Shown: positions 12,062 to 24,276 of the stretch, piece by piece
Layout of the letters: each line of letters starts with the position of its first letter
How positions within the stretch are numbered: the stretch's first letter is position 1
Assembly (NCBI GenBank): GCA_028023455.1
Contig: JAQFVV010012394.1
Span: forward strand, 22,898,900 to 22,962,899
From: Epiperipatus broadwayi
Lineage: Eukaryota; Onychophora; Udeonychophora; Euonychophora; Peripatidae
Direction: 5' to 3'
DNA: 64,000 nucleotides
Position numbers and translations under genes: made by a program
Notes under the pieces: model-generated
Seen by the model: only the letters and a program-made list of their open reading frames with translations
Databases searched by the model: none
What the model was told of the DNA's origin: nothing

Positions 12062-14580
12062 TAGAATATCATCATACTTATGATCCACTGCAGGATGAAG
12101 GTGTTTTCAAGTTCATTCTAGTTTCTCTGGTTTCTCCACATCACCCTTGCACACTTCCTTATTTCATTCATCCATTTCATATATGGTCTTTCTAGATCTT
12201 TTGCAATCTCTTGAAATCCAGTTTAAGATTTCAGCTGTCAATCTATTATCTTTTCTAGCAATATGTCCAATCCAACTCCACTTCAGTCCCTTAATTCTTT
12301 CAATGATATCAGTAACATCTGTTTGCTCTCACTCATGTATTTCATTTTCGATCTCTTTTTTTTACTCCTTACATAGAGCTCCTCATACTTCATTGTGTGG
12401 TGTAAAATCTCTGTATTGCTCTTCTGTTAACTATCCAAATCTCAAATCCATAAGTAAGAACTGATAAAATACATTTATTTAAAACCTTCCTTTTTCAAAC
12501 ATATAGGCATATTTCCTTTTATTATTACATTATTTCTAGCAGAAGTACCTCCAACCCATTTTAATTTTATGATTAATTTCATCCATTGTTTCCATCTGTA
12601 ATAATAATCTGATCAAAATATTTGTAGTCTTGTTAATTTTTTCTAACTCATTAACTATTTTTTCTTTCCAGAAAATCGATTGAATATTACTTTAGTCTTT
12701 TTAACAAATGTTAAAACCTTTGGTTTTATCTGATAACTTTTGCAAGATTTCCTGAAGCTCTGAAGCATTATTTGCAAAAACAATTATATCATCTGAAAAG
12801 TCTACATGATTTAAATAATCTTTATTTAATTTTACTCTCTTAGCTTTCCATTTTAATCCACAAAATACTTCTTGCAAAATTGAAATCATTCTGCTATACT
12901 TTTCAATGTTAATCTCATCATTACTATTGCATTTTGATAAATATTCAAATATGACAATTTCCTCAGTCTACACCTTGGAGATCTAATGCCTTAATCGCTG
13001 AAGAAATGCTTATAGAATCAAAAACCTTTTCATAATCTATAAATCCAAAGTATAATAGCAAGATCACATTCATTGGCCCTTTCTATAAGTTCCCTCAATA
13101 CTTGGATAGGATTCACTATACTAAAACAACTTAAATCCAGCTTCTGTAGATGGGTTTGTCATTATCTAGGTAAAAATTTTCTATAAAAGTGATCAAAGAT
13201 TGATAGCCTATTTTTGAAATATTAATACTGCATTCTTCCAATCATCATCTTTTTCAATTAGAGATTTGGTATATAACTTTGCAAAAAAAAAATTATATTT
13301 CTTTATCTGATTCTTTTAAAACCTTAATTATAATTTCATCATTACCTGTAGCTTTTCTCATCATAGATTTAATTTCGTGTCTCGCTACATCATTCAAAAT
13401 CTTGGGCAATTCAGAACATAGTAGTTGTCAAAGATACTTTTTTTTGTTCTTTATTACTATATAATTCTTGATGGAACTCTTTCACAGATTTTATGATGTC
13501 ATCTCTTTTTAGTAATAGTTCCATCTTTTTTTATTATTGCAGAAACATTACCTATCAATGCCAAGATGTTTTATACTTTTGAGACTTTCTCTTCTATAGC
13601 TTCATTTGCTAATTCACAACTATATTTTCATCATTATCAACTCCTTTTTTTTTTTTTTTTGGCGACATTTTTACAAAATTCTAGATATTCAGTCCTTCTT
13701 AATCTATCATTTTTATATATTTTCATATTCCATCTTTTCTGCATAAATTGTCATCTCAGTAGAAATTTTACTGATCAATTGTTTCACTTTTGTACCAGCT
13801 ATAGTTTTTAAAAGTGTATCAATTATTTTTCTATTAATTTGATTCATATCTGAATCAAATTCAAAATCTGTTCATATTTAAAAATTATTTTCAAGCTCTA
13901 AGATAAATTTATTGTAATATATCTGAAGATTAGCAATATCAATTATGAATACTGCTTTTCTTCATAACTTTTGTCTCTAGTTTTGCATTAACCCATGTCT
14001 TACATCTCGCTAATCAATGATCACTTGAGTTAAATCTATTAAGAAATATTACAATCTTGACATGCATTTTCTGTTAGTCAAAATATCCAATTCTGCTATA
14101 TCTTTATTTAATATGTTTCCATGTTCATTCCCTTTTAACATTTTTCTCAAAAAACAGAATTCATAATATAAAGTTTTTCTTTTACTGCAAACTCCACAAA
14201 TCTATGTTCTCTCATTTCTATCACCATAAAGAAATTTTCTCACAGTACTTCTACCTTTTAATTGTTTACCAATTATAGCATTAAAGTTTCCTATGACAGT
14301 TTTAAAATTCTGTGTGGTCTGATATCTTGTCACTGTCTGGATACATCATCAATCTCCACAATGTTCTTCCATTTTTTATTTATAATGAATCCTAATCCAC
14401 TTCTTCCAATGTTTGTGGTTTTGTAGTATTGTACATAATCACTTTTTAAATCAATTGTCCCTTCATCTTATAACTTCACAAAAGTCCAGTGAGGTATCAC
14501 TTAATAATAGCAATTTTTGTAGTCTTTATATGTGAAAGTGATTTGCTGTTGTAAGGACCTAAATAAAAGGTCATCATCAA
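12062..14580 (-). pseudogene. RTE-like non-LTR retrotransposon with endonuclease and RT remnants (family A, copy 3)
   Basis: Longest and most decayed family A copy. From about 14580 leftwards, minus-strand fragments of an apurinic-type endonuclease are readable (GNFNAIIGKQLKGRST at about 14270, then EHGNI and ELDILTNRKCMSRL). RT fragments follow: the KGF..ICQKLSD thumb piece, LNHVDFSDDIIVFANNASEL (motif C written FSDDI), and the 3' block ending at the shared ctgcaggat motif near 12090. Stops and frameshifts occur throughout. The order EN then RT with no RNase H or ORF1 fits an RTE-type single-ORF element. No target duplication was found. Confidence 0.75.
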
Positions 14581-14584
14581 GTGG

Positions 14585-15525
14585 CATCCTCAGTTCAAAA
14601 TCAGAAGATTCTTCAGCACTGTCTTGTCAAGTGACTTTACAACTTCCTGAGAATAAGAGCCATTTTTGTTTGTTGTGATTAGGGACATTTATTTAAAAAA
14701 AGAAAAGTTTGTTAACCCACACATTCATTCTGTTTTCAAAAAAATTCAACTGATATTTCAGTTAAGAGCTATTAGCAACTGAGAAGGAAGATCATGATCT
14801 TTCTTTATTTTAAACTCAGGTAAAAAGCCAATAACCTCACTGCAATGATCAATGTGGGTTAGTAAGCAGCCTGTCCGTGTTTGTATACTATATGAATAAT
14901 CATATAGTAATAACAGCTGCAACCACAAGAATGTGTAGAGTGGACATTTGTCCTGCTCTGTCCTTTCAAAACTTCAAAGAGAACGCTTCCCTTCAATTAC
15001 TAATTCGTTTCTGCAGTCTTAGAATATATAATTACACATTTATTTGTTAATTTTTGTTTAATATACAATTCCTTTCATTGTATCCTGTATATGATTTTAT
15101 AATTGCTTCTTTAGTTGTCAATTTATAGTGCATACTTGAATTATATGTATAAAAGAATATTACACATTTTTGAACTGGTTTAATATTTAGAAATTACCCA
15201 AATAAAGTGCTAAATTGTATATAATTGTTAATAGCAGACGTTCTTAGATGCATTTAACTATATAAATCTAAAGCACGTTTTATAGATTCTCAATTAATAA
15301 TTTAAATAAAATATGGTATACTAATCTAGGCATTTAATTTAAGTATGTCATATAAATACATGGTTAGTAATTAATATCCCAATGTAGATTGTTGCAATGC
15401 TAGAGGGGCAAAATCTGGAGATCAAGGTCTATGGATTATGACCCAGCACTTCTGATGTTCGATCTTCTTATAAACCCAAGCATATTATAATTAAATAACT
15501 GTGACTAAAATATAATACATTAAAA
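14585..15525. other. No recognised feature
   Basis: Between a family A copy and the family B 5' repeats; nothing identified. Confidence 0.5.
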
Positions 15526-15529
15526 CCAG

Positions 15530-15985
15530 TATTAATAACGTATATAACACAAACTAGTTGGTATATTTGGGTGTAATAGCATTGGATTTATCAAACACTT
15601 TCATCTGGCAATTATTGATTACTAAAGCTTACAACAGATGGCATAAAAGTAATGAGAATAGAAAATTTTATTAATATTGTATATTCAGAGGAAACTTTGA
15701 AAATGTTAAACGCAAATACCCATGTCAAAAACAACCACTATATTTAAAACTACAACACACAGAAATGCACAATCTACTTCTAGATAATAAAAAAACTGGA
15801 ACTATGACTAATCACCACAAGATCTAAGTGCAGTGCTCTCAGATCCAAGGCTCATCACTGATGAAAGCCACAAGCTAGAAACTAATCTGAGGATATTGGA
15901 TGAGTATAGAGATTTGTGCACAAACCTTGTATTCATTGATTACTAAAGTTTGCACTAGTGTATGAAGAATAGAAAAAGTAGAATA
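15530..15985 (+). repeat. Hammerhead-bearing 5' repeat of family B copy 1 (two decayed units)
   Basis: Two direct units are recognisable. The first (about 15545-15645) keeps aaactagttgg, then a gcattggattta block and attgattactaaag. The second (about 15840-15965) keeps gatccaaggctcatc, CTGATGA at 15873-15879, an AGC-CACAA-GCT hairpin, GAAAC, TA, ATC, and ggatattggatgag. The second unit has the complete type I hammerhead order, with cleavage triplet AUC instead of GUC. It lies directly upstream of the SGNH reading frame, in the sense orientation. Confidence 0.6.
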
Positions 15986-16510
15986 TGAGACAGTATTGAT
16001 AGGAGATTCACTAATAACAGAATGTGGGGATATAATTGCAAGGGAAAATAGAAGCAGGTATGTAAGAGTATGTTTGCCTGGAGCTAAAATTAGGGATGTG
16101 ACAGATAAAGTAAGAAAGCAAGGTAGTAGAGATGTATGTGTGGTAAGGACTAATAATTTGTTAGAGCCATCAGAGAGAGTAATGGATGAGTATGTAGAAT
16201 TGATTAGGAATTTGAAGGATATTAAAGGAAGAGTAGGGATAGTTGGAGTATTACCAAGATTTGACAAGAGGCATTTGTTAGATAGAGCATGTTCTATAAA
16301 TGAGAGATTGAAAAAATTGTGTGAGAGAAATAATGTTGTGTTTGTGGATGTATGGTATTGGTTTACTGGAAAAAGGGAGTTATATAGTAAAGATGGATTG
16401 CACTTAGGAAAACAAGGAAGTGACTGGTGTGGTGAAATAGAAAAAATGGCAAATAGGGTTTTAGTTGAGAATATGCAGAAGAATAAAAGTAATAAAAATG
16501 AGAGTTAGTA
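15986..16510 (+). pseudogene. Family B copy 1: SGNH-esterase domain of ORF1
   Basis: A 170-residue frame starting at 15996. Block I is GDSL (Ser5 in MIGDSLITEC), and the GTNN block is changed to RTNNL (residues 51-55). The C-terminal DxxH is present as DGLHLGKQG (Asp133, His136), so two of three esterase signatures are intact. SGNH domains occur in ORF1 of several LINE clades (CR1/L2-related), where they are thought to help RNP or membrane handling. The frame runs straight into CGEIEKMANRVL, which in copies 2 and 3 lies after the endonuclease. ORF1 and the endonuclease have therefore been joined or deleted here. Not a host gene. Confidence 0.75.
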
Positions 16511-16559
16511 AAAGTGTAAAAGAGAGGAAAGAAGCATGCAGAGAACTGGTATTATGTTA

Positions 16560-18890
16560 AATAGGGAAAGTACTTAGAAAAGAAGAAGTTAGCTAAAATG
16601 GATAATTATAGACAGAGGATGAAGTTGAATAGTAAATTGTTGGGGGGTATTAATAAAAGTGGAAGAGATGGGAGTAAAAAATTTTGGAGTAACATTAAAA
16701 GGAGAAATGTAGGGAAAAGAGAGATAGTACTAATAGATGATGAGGGAATAGTATGTAGCTCTAGAGAAGAGTTAGAGAGAATCTTACATAGATATGTAAT
16801 CAATATAGAAAAGATGTTAGATGTGAAGGACTAAGTGATAGAAAACATGAAAGCATTTAGTAATGGGAATATTAGATTCACAAAAAATGAACTGAATGAG
16901 GCAGTGAAGAGATTGAAAAGTGGAAAGGCGAGAGGTTTAGATGGGTGGGCAGCAGAGATGGTAATGAATTTAGGGCATAGAGCAAAAACAAAGTTATTAT
17001 CATGTTTTAATAAGATGGCACAGAAGAGAGTTTTTCCAGGTAGTTGGAGTAATACAAGAGGATCATAGAAAGTTAAATAATTATAGACCGATAGTGGTAA
17101 CATCAGTTTTGTATATAAGTTTTCTCATATATGGTAGCTGAAGAATTGTAAAATGGAAGAGAATAATGTAATGGGGGGAATGCGAGGACGTTTTAGGTCA
17201 GATAGGCATATAGGAAATAATTTGTTTGTAATTACACAACTTATGGAGATGAGTAGGAATTCACGTAGATCGTTATATATGAATTTTATAGATATAGAGA
17301 AAGCATATGATAGAGTAAATAGATTATGGGTAAGGTTAACAAATTTGGGAATGGATAAAGCTTTAGTAAATATTATTAAGAAATTATATGAAAATAATTA
17401 TTATACTTACCAATTAGGGGATATAGAATCAGTTAAAGTTAAAAATGGAGTGGGATGCCCTATGTCACCTATTTTGTTTTTGTTGTATTTGAGTGAAATG
17501 GAGAAAGCAATAGAAAGACTAGGAAGAGGGATAGAGATATCGTTAATAGGTGGCAAGGGAGTATATACTTTGTTGAGTCTTTTTTTTGCAGATATCTTTT
17601 TGTGTGCAGAAAGAAGAGAAGATATGGAAATTATGTTGACATGTGCAAGGGTGGGTAAAGAGATGGGGATTAAATTTAGTAAAGAAAAATCTAATATAAT
17701 GATGGTTAAGACTGGGGAAAGAGAAGATGTAGAATTTTCATTGGGGGATATAAGTGTGGTGGATAGATATAGGTATTTGGGAATCATCTTATGTAATCAG
17801 GAAAATTGCTTGAATTATTGGGAGAAAAATTGGTTTATGAAGCAAAGACAAGAAAGGGTTTGGTAAAGAAATTGACAGTATGTTCATGTAATAAAAATAT
17901 GATTGGAGTTGCAGTAGCAGGGTTAACATATGGTAATGATGCATTATGTGTTAGTAAAAGGGTTTTAGATTATTTAGAGAAAGTACAAAGGGAAGTAGGA
18001 AGATATGCAGAGATGTGGACAGCAAAGGAGGCAATTCAAGGAGAAATGGGATGGTCAAGTTTTTATATGAGAGATGCAAAAAGTAAAATGAAAAAATGTT
18101 TGGTAGGTTGCAGTTTATGGATAGTAAAAGAATAGCAAAAATAGTGTTCAATTGGGTTATGAGTAAAGGGCAGGTAACAAGATGGGTGAGAAAGGTAATG
18201 CAGTATGCGAAAGATATGGATAAAGAATTTATATCAGTATACTTGTATAAAAGGTGGGATGATTGTGTTAGGAGGATTGTTCAGTGTTATAGTGGTAAGG
18301 AATGGGATTAAAGAATAGAAGCATTAATAAAAAATAGGGCGTTGACGAGATGGAGAACTAGTATGGAGGGTAAGAAGAGTTTAAATATATAGAAGTAAAC
18401 GGAACATTGAATGCGAGGTAATTTATGATAATAGTAAGCAAAGTAGTTTATTGTTTAAGGCTTGAACAGGATCTTTAGCAACAAGAGAATATACATGTAA
18501 ATGAAAACTATGGGTGATTTAGTGTGTAAAGAAGGTATAGAAAACATTAGGCATCTGTTTGAATGTAAATGCTTGAAAGCAGAAAGGGTACAGATAATGA
18601 AGTTATGGGAGGATATGAATAAACTGATTACACAGAAAGTGAGTTATTGGTTTTTATGCTGGGGTTGCGAAAAGATAGGGGTGATTTAGATATAAAGGCC
18701 ATAGAGTTGACAAAGATTATGTTGTGGAAATGGGATGGAGCAGAATATGGGAAGACTTAAGAGTGGGGAATAGAAAATAAAGTAGCTAACAGGTTTATCT
18801 AGGCATAATTGTCGAGATATTCTTGACTTCGTTTAAGGAGAAGCCAAAGTACATCACGTCACTGTTTTAAGTATAAGTAGCTTATATTTT
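16560..18890 (+). pseudogene. Family B copy 1: reverse transcriptase ORF2 and 3' end
   Basis: Broken into frames. 16598-16834 is the charged linker before the RT. 16835-17068 has RLKSGKARGLDGWAAEMV. 17153-17866 has FIDIEKAYDRVNRLW (motif A), GVGCPMSPILFLLY (motif B) and FFADIFLCAERRE. That last block is motif C, and one Asp of FADD is missing. 17806-18311 covers the thumb and connection. 18501-18689 has LVCKEGIENIRHLFEC, a C-x(n)-H-x3-C zinc-binding tail typical of LINE ORF2. The 3' end near 18860-18890 is worn compared with copies 2 and 3. Stops at several points make it inactive. Confidence 0.8.
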
Positions 18891-19104
18891 TGGCAATTAC
18901 TGACTGTCAGTATGAGCTCAGTAAAATGTTTCTCTATTATATCATTTATTTAGCAAATGGATTCTTTTTTGAAGATAAGCATTATAAAGGGATCTGTAGA
19001 GATTTCAACCAAATGATAGTTTCAGTGAATAAAGTTAATACTGATTTTTTAGTTTTAAAAAAAAATCTGAAAATGTCAAGAATTCACAAAAATGTACTAC
19101 TACA

Positions 19105-19460
19105 AATGAATACCAAACTCTCTATATAAAAGTACTACCAAGTGCAAGCCTTCATAATCAATGGATCTTCCTGCATCCATTGATTGTGAAGGTTTGCACT
19201 TGGTGGCACTACTGTATGGAGAGTTTGGGATGTTACAAATAAGGTAGAAAAAACAAGGCAGAACTCTCCATACAGTAGTGCCAACCAGAGCAATCAATGG
19301 ATGCCAGAAGGCTTGTGCATAAAATCCCTATCTAATGCCTACTCATCTAATATCCCCAGACTAGTTTCTGGCTTGTGGCTTTCATCAGTGAGGAGCTTTG
19401 GATCTGAGAGCACTGCACCTAGATCTTAGGATCTAATGCAGCCCTCCAGCAACCATCTTT
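19105..19460. repeat. Family B-derived foldback repeat with hammerhead motif
   Basis: 19105-19235 is a near-perfect small foldback: the ctctctatataaaagtac arm pairs with gtactgtatggagag-like sequence, and the arms meet at tgcatccattgatt. 19262-19460 is a separate half unit. On the minus strand it contains AUCCAA, UCCUCA, CUGAUGA (19381-19387 as complement), stem II AGC/GCC, GAAAC, UA, GUC and UGGGGA. Inner stem I (UCCUCA/UGGGGA) is intact in this half unit. Confidence 0.65.
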
Positions 19461-19649
19461 TATTTCTCATTAACTACAAAACTATGAGAAAGAAATTGAA
19501 AACACAATAATATTTTCAATTTAAGCTCAATAGCTTATATAGTCATATGGGTCTGAACTCAGTTCAGCACCCATACATTTTGGTGTCTTTGGCTCTTTAA
19601 CAACCATAGCCACCACTATCCTATTAAGCAGGATTGGTGTTAAACCATT

Positions 19650-19790
19650 AAGAATCTCATGATAACCATCTCTTATACTAGTACATAATTGTTTATAAAC
19701 AAGGCAAAACTTTCCATACAGTAGTGCCACCTTGTGACAACCAGAGTAATCAATGAAATGCTAGAAGGTTTAGGCATAAAACAAATAAAA
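19650..19790 (-). repeat. Short family B-derived element
   Basis: On the minus strand it reads attactctggttgtcac..ggtggcactactgtatgg.., then gttttgccttgtttat and caattatgtactagtataag, ending atggttatcatgaga. This is the standard right arm plus the 3' tail of family B. No clean target duplication was found. Confidence 0.55.
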
Positions 19791-20149
19791 TACAATATAA
19801 GTTTGATGGTAATACTTAAATTTCAGGGGAGTAGATCGAATTTATAATTGTATCATTATATGTATAAGAAGTTAACAATGTGTTTATCTTAAAATTTGCC
19901 ATTCACAATTTTCTATTTTCACTAAAGAATAAAAATTGTATACTAGATTTTGTTTCCTATGCGATTCTATTACACCACCTGGTTCAGTATATTAGTTTGA
20001 AGAAATACAGACATCAATTTATAATATTATATATATACACTCCAATAGATTTAATCAGTATTTAATGAATTTGTAAATAGTGTAATATATACATAGAATA
20101 AATATTCAATTGTGTTTATATGACTCTGTATTTATTTAAATTTCTCACC

Positions 20150-20400
20150 ATATAATTTATTTTAATATCCTACATTCCAAAAATAAATGATCAATACTCT
20201 CTCTTTCATCTCTATATGAATTACAAATTCTTATTTCAATTTTGACTTCTTTTCTTGATATCCAATATTGCCTTTGCACCAAATAATATCTCTCTTTTTA
20301 TAACTTATATAATTTTTGTTCTTCAGATATGCATTAACTTAAACTCTGTAATTCATAATGCTATTTTGGTCAGTTAAATGACAAGCTTCATAAAACAAAT
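20150..20400 (-). pseudogene. C-terminal zinc tail of another non-LTR retrotransposon
   Basis: On the minus strand one frame reads IRICNSYRDERESIDHLFLEC at about 20170-20235, a C...DHLFLEC block equivalent to the LINE ORF2 C-terminal zinc-binding motif (C-x(n)-H-x3-C). The sequence differs from the family B version, so it is a separate LINE lineage. Upstream frames (ISYKKRDIIWCKGN) fit the region before the motif. A 5'-truncated remnant. Confidence 0.45.
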
Positions 20401-20554
20401 AATCAAAATACAATATAAGTTTGACAGTACATTTTTTAATTTGGTCTGAATAAAAGCAAAAATAAAAATATTTTCATGGCTTCTGAATTTATAATATGCT
20501 GATAGTTGTACTGCTTCATTAATTCATGCAAGCACTTGTAAAAACATTGTCCTA

Positions 20555-20670
20555 CATGGTTTCGTACAATGGAGTGTGGCTCCTTCGATTCCAGTGCTGG
20601 TATTATCAAAGTTTGAACTTTTTATGAACTTTTGAGCAATGAAGCCATTCAATTTTTTTTTCTATAATTC
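20555..20670 (+). repeat. SINE-like fragment, same family as 6500 and 51935
   Basis: Shares cttcgattccagtgctgg..., tttgaactttttatgaact and gagcaatgaagccatt with the other two copies. Box A is worn. It ends in a T-rich run. Confidence 0.45.
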
Positions 20671-20799
20671 TTAATATTTGAAATGCAACCTATAAAAACT
20701 TCAGTTAAAAATAAATATTTTATATATGTGCGTATTTATTTATGTATCAAACTCCATACAATAGTACCATCCAATGCAAAACTTAGTAATCAATGAATG

Positions 20800-20885
20800 C
20801 ATCTAGGTGCAGTCAGCGCTCTCAAATCCAAGGCTATTCATTGATGAAGGCTACAATATAGAAACTAGTCTGAAAATATTAAATG
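20800..20885 (+). ncRNA. Hammerhead ribozyme-like motif in 5' region of family B copy 2 (degenerate)
   Basis: Plus strand, sense to the element. Core written TTGATGA at 20840-20846 (C3 changed to U), GAAAC at 20861-20865, loop TA, GTC at 20868-20870, then tgaaaatatt. The outer stem I strand aatccaagg is upstream. Stem II has lost pairing (ggctacaatata). By sequence it should be inactive, but it is positionally the same motif as in the better copies. Confidence 0.45.
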
Positions 20886-20984
20886 GGTAGGCATTAGATA
20901 GGGATTTTATGCACAATCTTGCATCTGTTGATTACTAAGACTTGCCCTGGGTGGCAGTACTGTACGGAGGATTTGCTAAAAAGA

Positions 20985-21510
20985 AGGAAGAAAATACTGG
21001 TTATAGGGGATATGAATAGGCATATTAATGAAATTGATGACATAGATAACAAGAATAAACAACTTTTGAAGAATTTTTATCAGAGAGTGAATTTAAGCAT
21101 TGGAAAATTATCAAATATTTATGAGGGACAATACACATGGTCTATGAATAATATATTTCACTCAATAGAATATGTATTAGTAGAGAAAGAGGGAATGAAT
21201 AAAGTACAGAAAATTAGAGTTTGATAATGAAAAGAGAGTATGTAATAGTGATCATAATTTTTTTTATAATAGAAATGGTTAGTAATGTGGTGGAAAATAG
21301 TAATAAAAGTAGAAAGGATAGTGAAAATGCGGATGGAGAGTGAATGATAAGAATGTTAGAAGAGTATAAAGTAAAAGTTGAAGAAACCATGGAAGAGTTG
21401 TTTGGGGGTGAATATAAGGAGTGGTGTGATGAAGTAAACAAAGTGGTGAATATGGTTTTAGGTGTGAATATTCAGCAGAATAAAAGTAATAGAAAAGTGA
21501 GAGTATAAGT
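20985..21510 (+). pseudogene. Family B copy 2: endonuclease domain fragment
   Basis: ILVIGDMNRHINEID at about 20995 is the GDxN block of apurinic-type endonucleases. SIEYVLVEKEGMNKV follows at about 21155, corresponding to the block before the SDH motif in copy 3. The SDH itself is read in a shifted frame at about 21243 (NSDHNFF). The linker CDEVNKVVNMVL near 21430 matches the other copies. The N-terminal part of the endonuclease is absent. Confidence 0.7.
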
Positions 21511-21809
21511 ATACAAGATAGGAAAAAAGCATGCAGAGAATATAAGGGTGCTATTAAGAATAAAGTAAAAAAGATATTAATGTTAAGTAGGAAAGGTATT
21601 TTTTTTAAAAGTTGGTTAAAATAGATAATTATAGAGAAAGAATGAAATTAAATAGTAAATTGTTGGAGGATATTAATAAAAGTGGAAGATATGGGAATAA
21701 AAAAATTTGGAAATACATTAAAAGAAAAATATAGGGGAGAGAGAAATAGTATGATGATTATGGAATAGACTGTAGCTCTAGAGAATAATTAAAGACAATC
21801 TTACATAAG

Positions 21810-24200
21810 TATGTAATGGGTATAGAAAAGATGTATGTGACAAACACAATGATAACAAACATAAAAGCATATGGTAATGGAAATATTAAGTTTACAGAAA
21901 ATGAAGTTAATGAGGCAGGAAAGAAACTGAAAAGTGGAAAGACAAAAGATTTAGATGGATGGGCAGCAGAGATGGTAATGAGTTTAGGAAATATGGCAAA
22001 GTTAAATCGATTATCGTGTTTTCATAAGATGGCATAGAAGAGAGATTTTCTGGCTAGTTGGAATAATACAAGAGTAAGGCTAAGATTTAAAAGAAAGGAT
22101 AAAAATCAGAGAGGTTAAGCAAATATAGACCAATAGTCATAACATCAGTTGTTATATAAAAATTTTGTTTATATTGTCACTTGAAGGGTTGCAAAATGGA
22201 TGGAAGAGAATAATATAGTGGGAAAAATGCAAGGAAGTTTTCGATTAGATAGGCATATAGAAGATTGTTTATTTGTACACAACTAATAGTATTTATTTTA
22301 CAAAGCGCAAATTGGCTGTTGAATAGTAATAAGCGCGAGACGTTTGCAAATTCTCAATTTAATTTCAATACTGTTTGTGCTTTGTAAAATAAATATTATT
22401 TACATATGTTACTGCATGTTATAACATCTAAACACTACTGCGTAGTAAATCGTAGGATTTCACGCTGTATGTTTGTAATATAGACTCAGTGAGTTAAATG
22501 TGAAGATATTTAAAGCTTCACACTTTAAGATCTAAATACTTCAGACTGGCTTGGATATATAGAAAGACAAGTAAAGAGGAGGGTGGTGGACCACTCTTGT
22601 TAAATTCTTTGACTTGTATTTATAATCTGATTGGCTGTTGAATAGTAATAAGCGCGACAACTAATAGTTATGAATAGAAATACAAGTAGACAGTTATATA
22701 TAGTTTTTATAGATATAGAGAAGGCATATTATAGAGTAAATAGAAATAGATTATGGGTAAGTTTAATACATTTGGGAATGGATGGAGCTTTAGTGGATCG
22801 TATTAAGAGATTGTATGAAAATAATTATTATACATATCAATTAGGAAATATAGAAACAGTTAAAGTTAAAAATGGTTTGATACTAAATTTTGTTTTTGTT
22901 GTATTTGAGAGAAATGGAGAGAGCAATAGGAAGATGGGTAAAGATACCATTAATAGGTGGGAAAGGAGTATATACATGATCAGGTCCTGATATCTTTTTG
23001 TGCTCAGAAAATAGGGAAGATATAGAACTTATGCTGAAGACATGTGCAAGGGTGGGTAAAGAGATGGGGATTAAATTCAATGAAAAATCAAAAGTAATGA
23101 CGATTAATACTGGAGAAAGAGAAGAGAAAGAATTTTTATTGGAGGATATAAAGTTAACTGTGATGAATAGGTATAATTATTTGGGAATCATTTTAAGTAA
23201 CCAGAGAAATTGTTTGGATGAATGGGGGGGGGGGATAAATGAAGCAAAGAAAAGAAAGGGACTAATAAAGAAATTTACAATGTTTTCAGATAATAAGTAT
23301 GATGTATCTAGAATTGTTTGGGAGTGGCAGGGTTAGCATATGATAATGATACATTGTGTGTTAGTAAAGGAGTGTTAGATTACTTAGAAAAAGTACAAAG
23401 AGAAGTAGGAAGACATGCATTAGATGCAGATATGTGGGAGGCAATTCAAGTAGAAAGGGTGGTCAAAGTTTTCATATGAGAGATGCAAAATGAAAAAAAT
23501 AAAATAATATTTAATTGGATTATGAGTAAAGGACAGGCAATAATATGGAAAAGAAAAGTTATACAGTATGCAGAAGATTTGAATAAAGAATTTATGTCAG
23601 TATACTTATACAAATGGTGGGATGATTGTGTTAGGAGAATTGTTGAGTGTATAGTGGCAAGGAATGGGATAGAAGAGTAGATGCATTAATAAAAAATAAG
23701 CAGTTGGAGAGATGGAGAATAAAAAGAATTTAAATATATATAAAAGTAAACAGAATATTGGGTGCGAATTAATTTATGATAATAATAAGGAAAGTAGTTT
23801 ACTGTTTAAGGCTCGAACAGGATCTTTAGCAACAAGGGAATATACACATAATTGGAAAAATATGGGTGATTTAGTCTGCATGTAAGGAACGCATAGAAAA
23901 CATTAAGCATCTGTTAATTGAATGTAAATGTCTGCAAGCAGAAAGTGTTCAAAAAATGAAGTTGTGGAAGAATAAATAAAAAGAAAGTGATTATATAGAA
24001 AGTAGGTTTTTGGTTTTTATGCTGGGTTTGGGGAAAGATGAGGGATTTAGATATAAAGACCATGGAGTTGACAAAGATTGTGTTGTGGAAATGGCATGGA
24101 GTAGGGAAAAACTTAATGTGGGGAATGGAAAGGGTAGTGAAGGTGGCTAATAGGTTTCTCTGGGTGTAGTGGTTTAGAGATTTAGAATAAAAAGAAGCCA
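21810..24200 (+). pseudogene. Family B copy 2: reverse transcriptase and zinc tail, interrupted
   Basis: 21816-22037 gives KLKSGKTKDLDGWAAEMVMS. After the insertion at 22290-22656, 22670-22990 gives VFIDIEKAYYRVNRNRLW, in which motif A Asp-before-Arg is changed to Tyr. 22998-23336 gives the CARVGKEMGIKFNEK and YNYLGIILSNQ thumb. 23483-23680 gives MSVYLYKWWDDCVRRIVEC. Near 23880-23945 there is a worn zinc tail (..IENIKHLLIEC). Motif C is lost to a frameshift around 22985. Compared with copy 3 it retains the same order and spacing. Confidence 0.75.
22290..22656. mobile_element. 367-bp insertion with 11-bp target-site duplication inside family B copy 2
   Basis: acaactaatag is directly repeated at 22279-22289 and 22657-22667. 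Removing the insert restores the RT sequence seen in copy 1. Inside, an inverted pair tatttattttacaaagcgc / gctttgtaaaataaata brackets the first 100 bp. The block ttggctgttgaatagtaata occurs twice (about 22314 and 22631), the second copy abutting the right boundary. There is no ORF, poly-A or tRNA box. The 11-bp duplication suggests endonuclease-primed retrotransposition, but the family is unknown to me. Confidence 0.75.
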
Positions 24201-24276
24201 CGGTACATCACATACCTTTTAACAGCTAGTATAAGCATAGGAAATAAATGGTAATCATGTAATATATTTATTTATG

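Larger units (their letters stand above)
20745..24264 (+). mobile_element. Family B non-LTR retrotransposon, copy 2, with 12-bp target duplication
   Basis: The direct repeat tatttatttatg lies at 20733-20744 and again at 24265-24276, immediately after the 3' tail ggtaatcatgtaata. Between them the order is the hammerhead-bearing repeat (20745-20985), endonuclease, RT and zinc tail, all in plus orientation. ORF1 is missing: the 5' repeat runs directly into endonuclease sequence at about 20985. A 367-bp insertion with its own duplication interrupts the RT at 22290-22656. The duplication proves that the hammerhead repeat was part of the inserted unit. Confidence 0.85.

Noticed and set aside
15606-18899. 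tggcaattattga / tggcaattactga as target duplication of family B copy 1
   Set aside because: The left copy lies inside a decayed hammerhead arm (…ctggcatccattgattact), so the match with 18891 is most likely chance.
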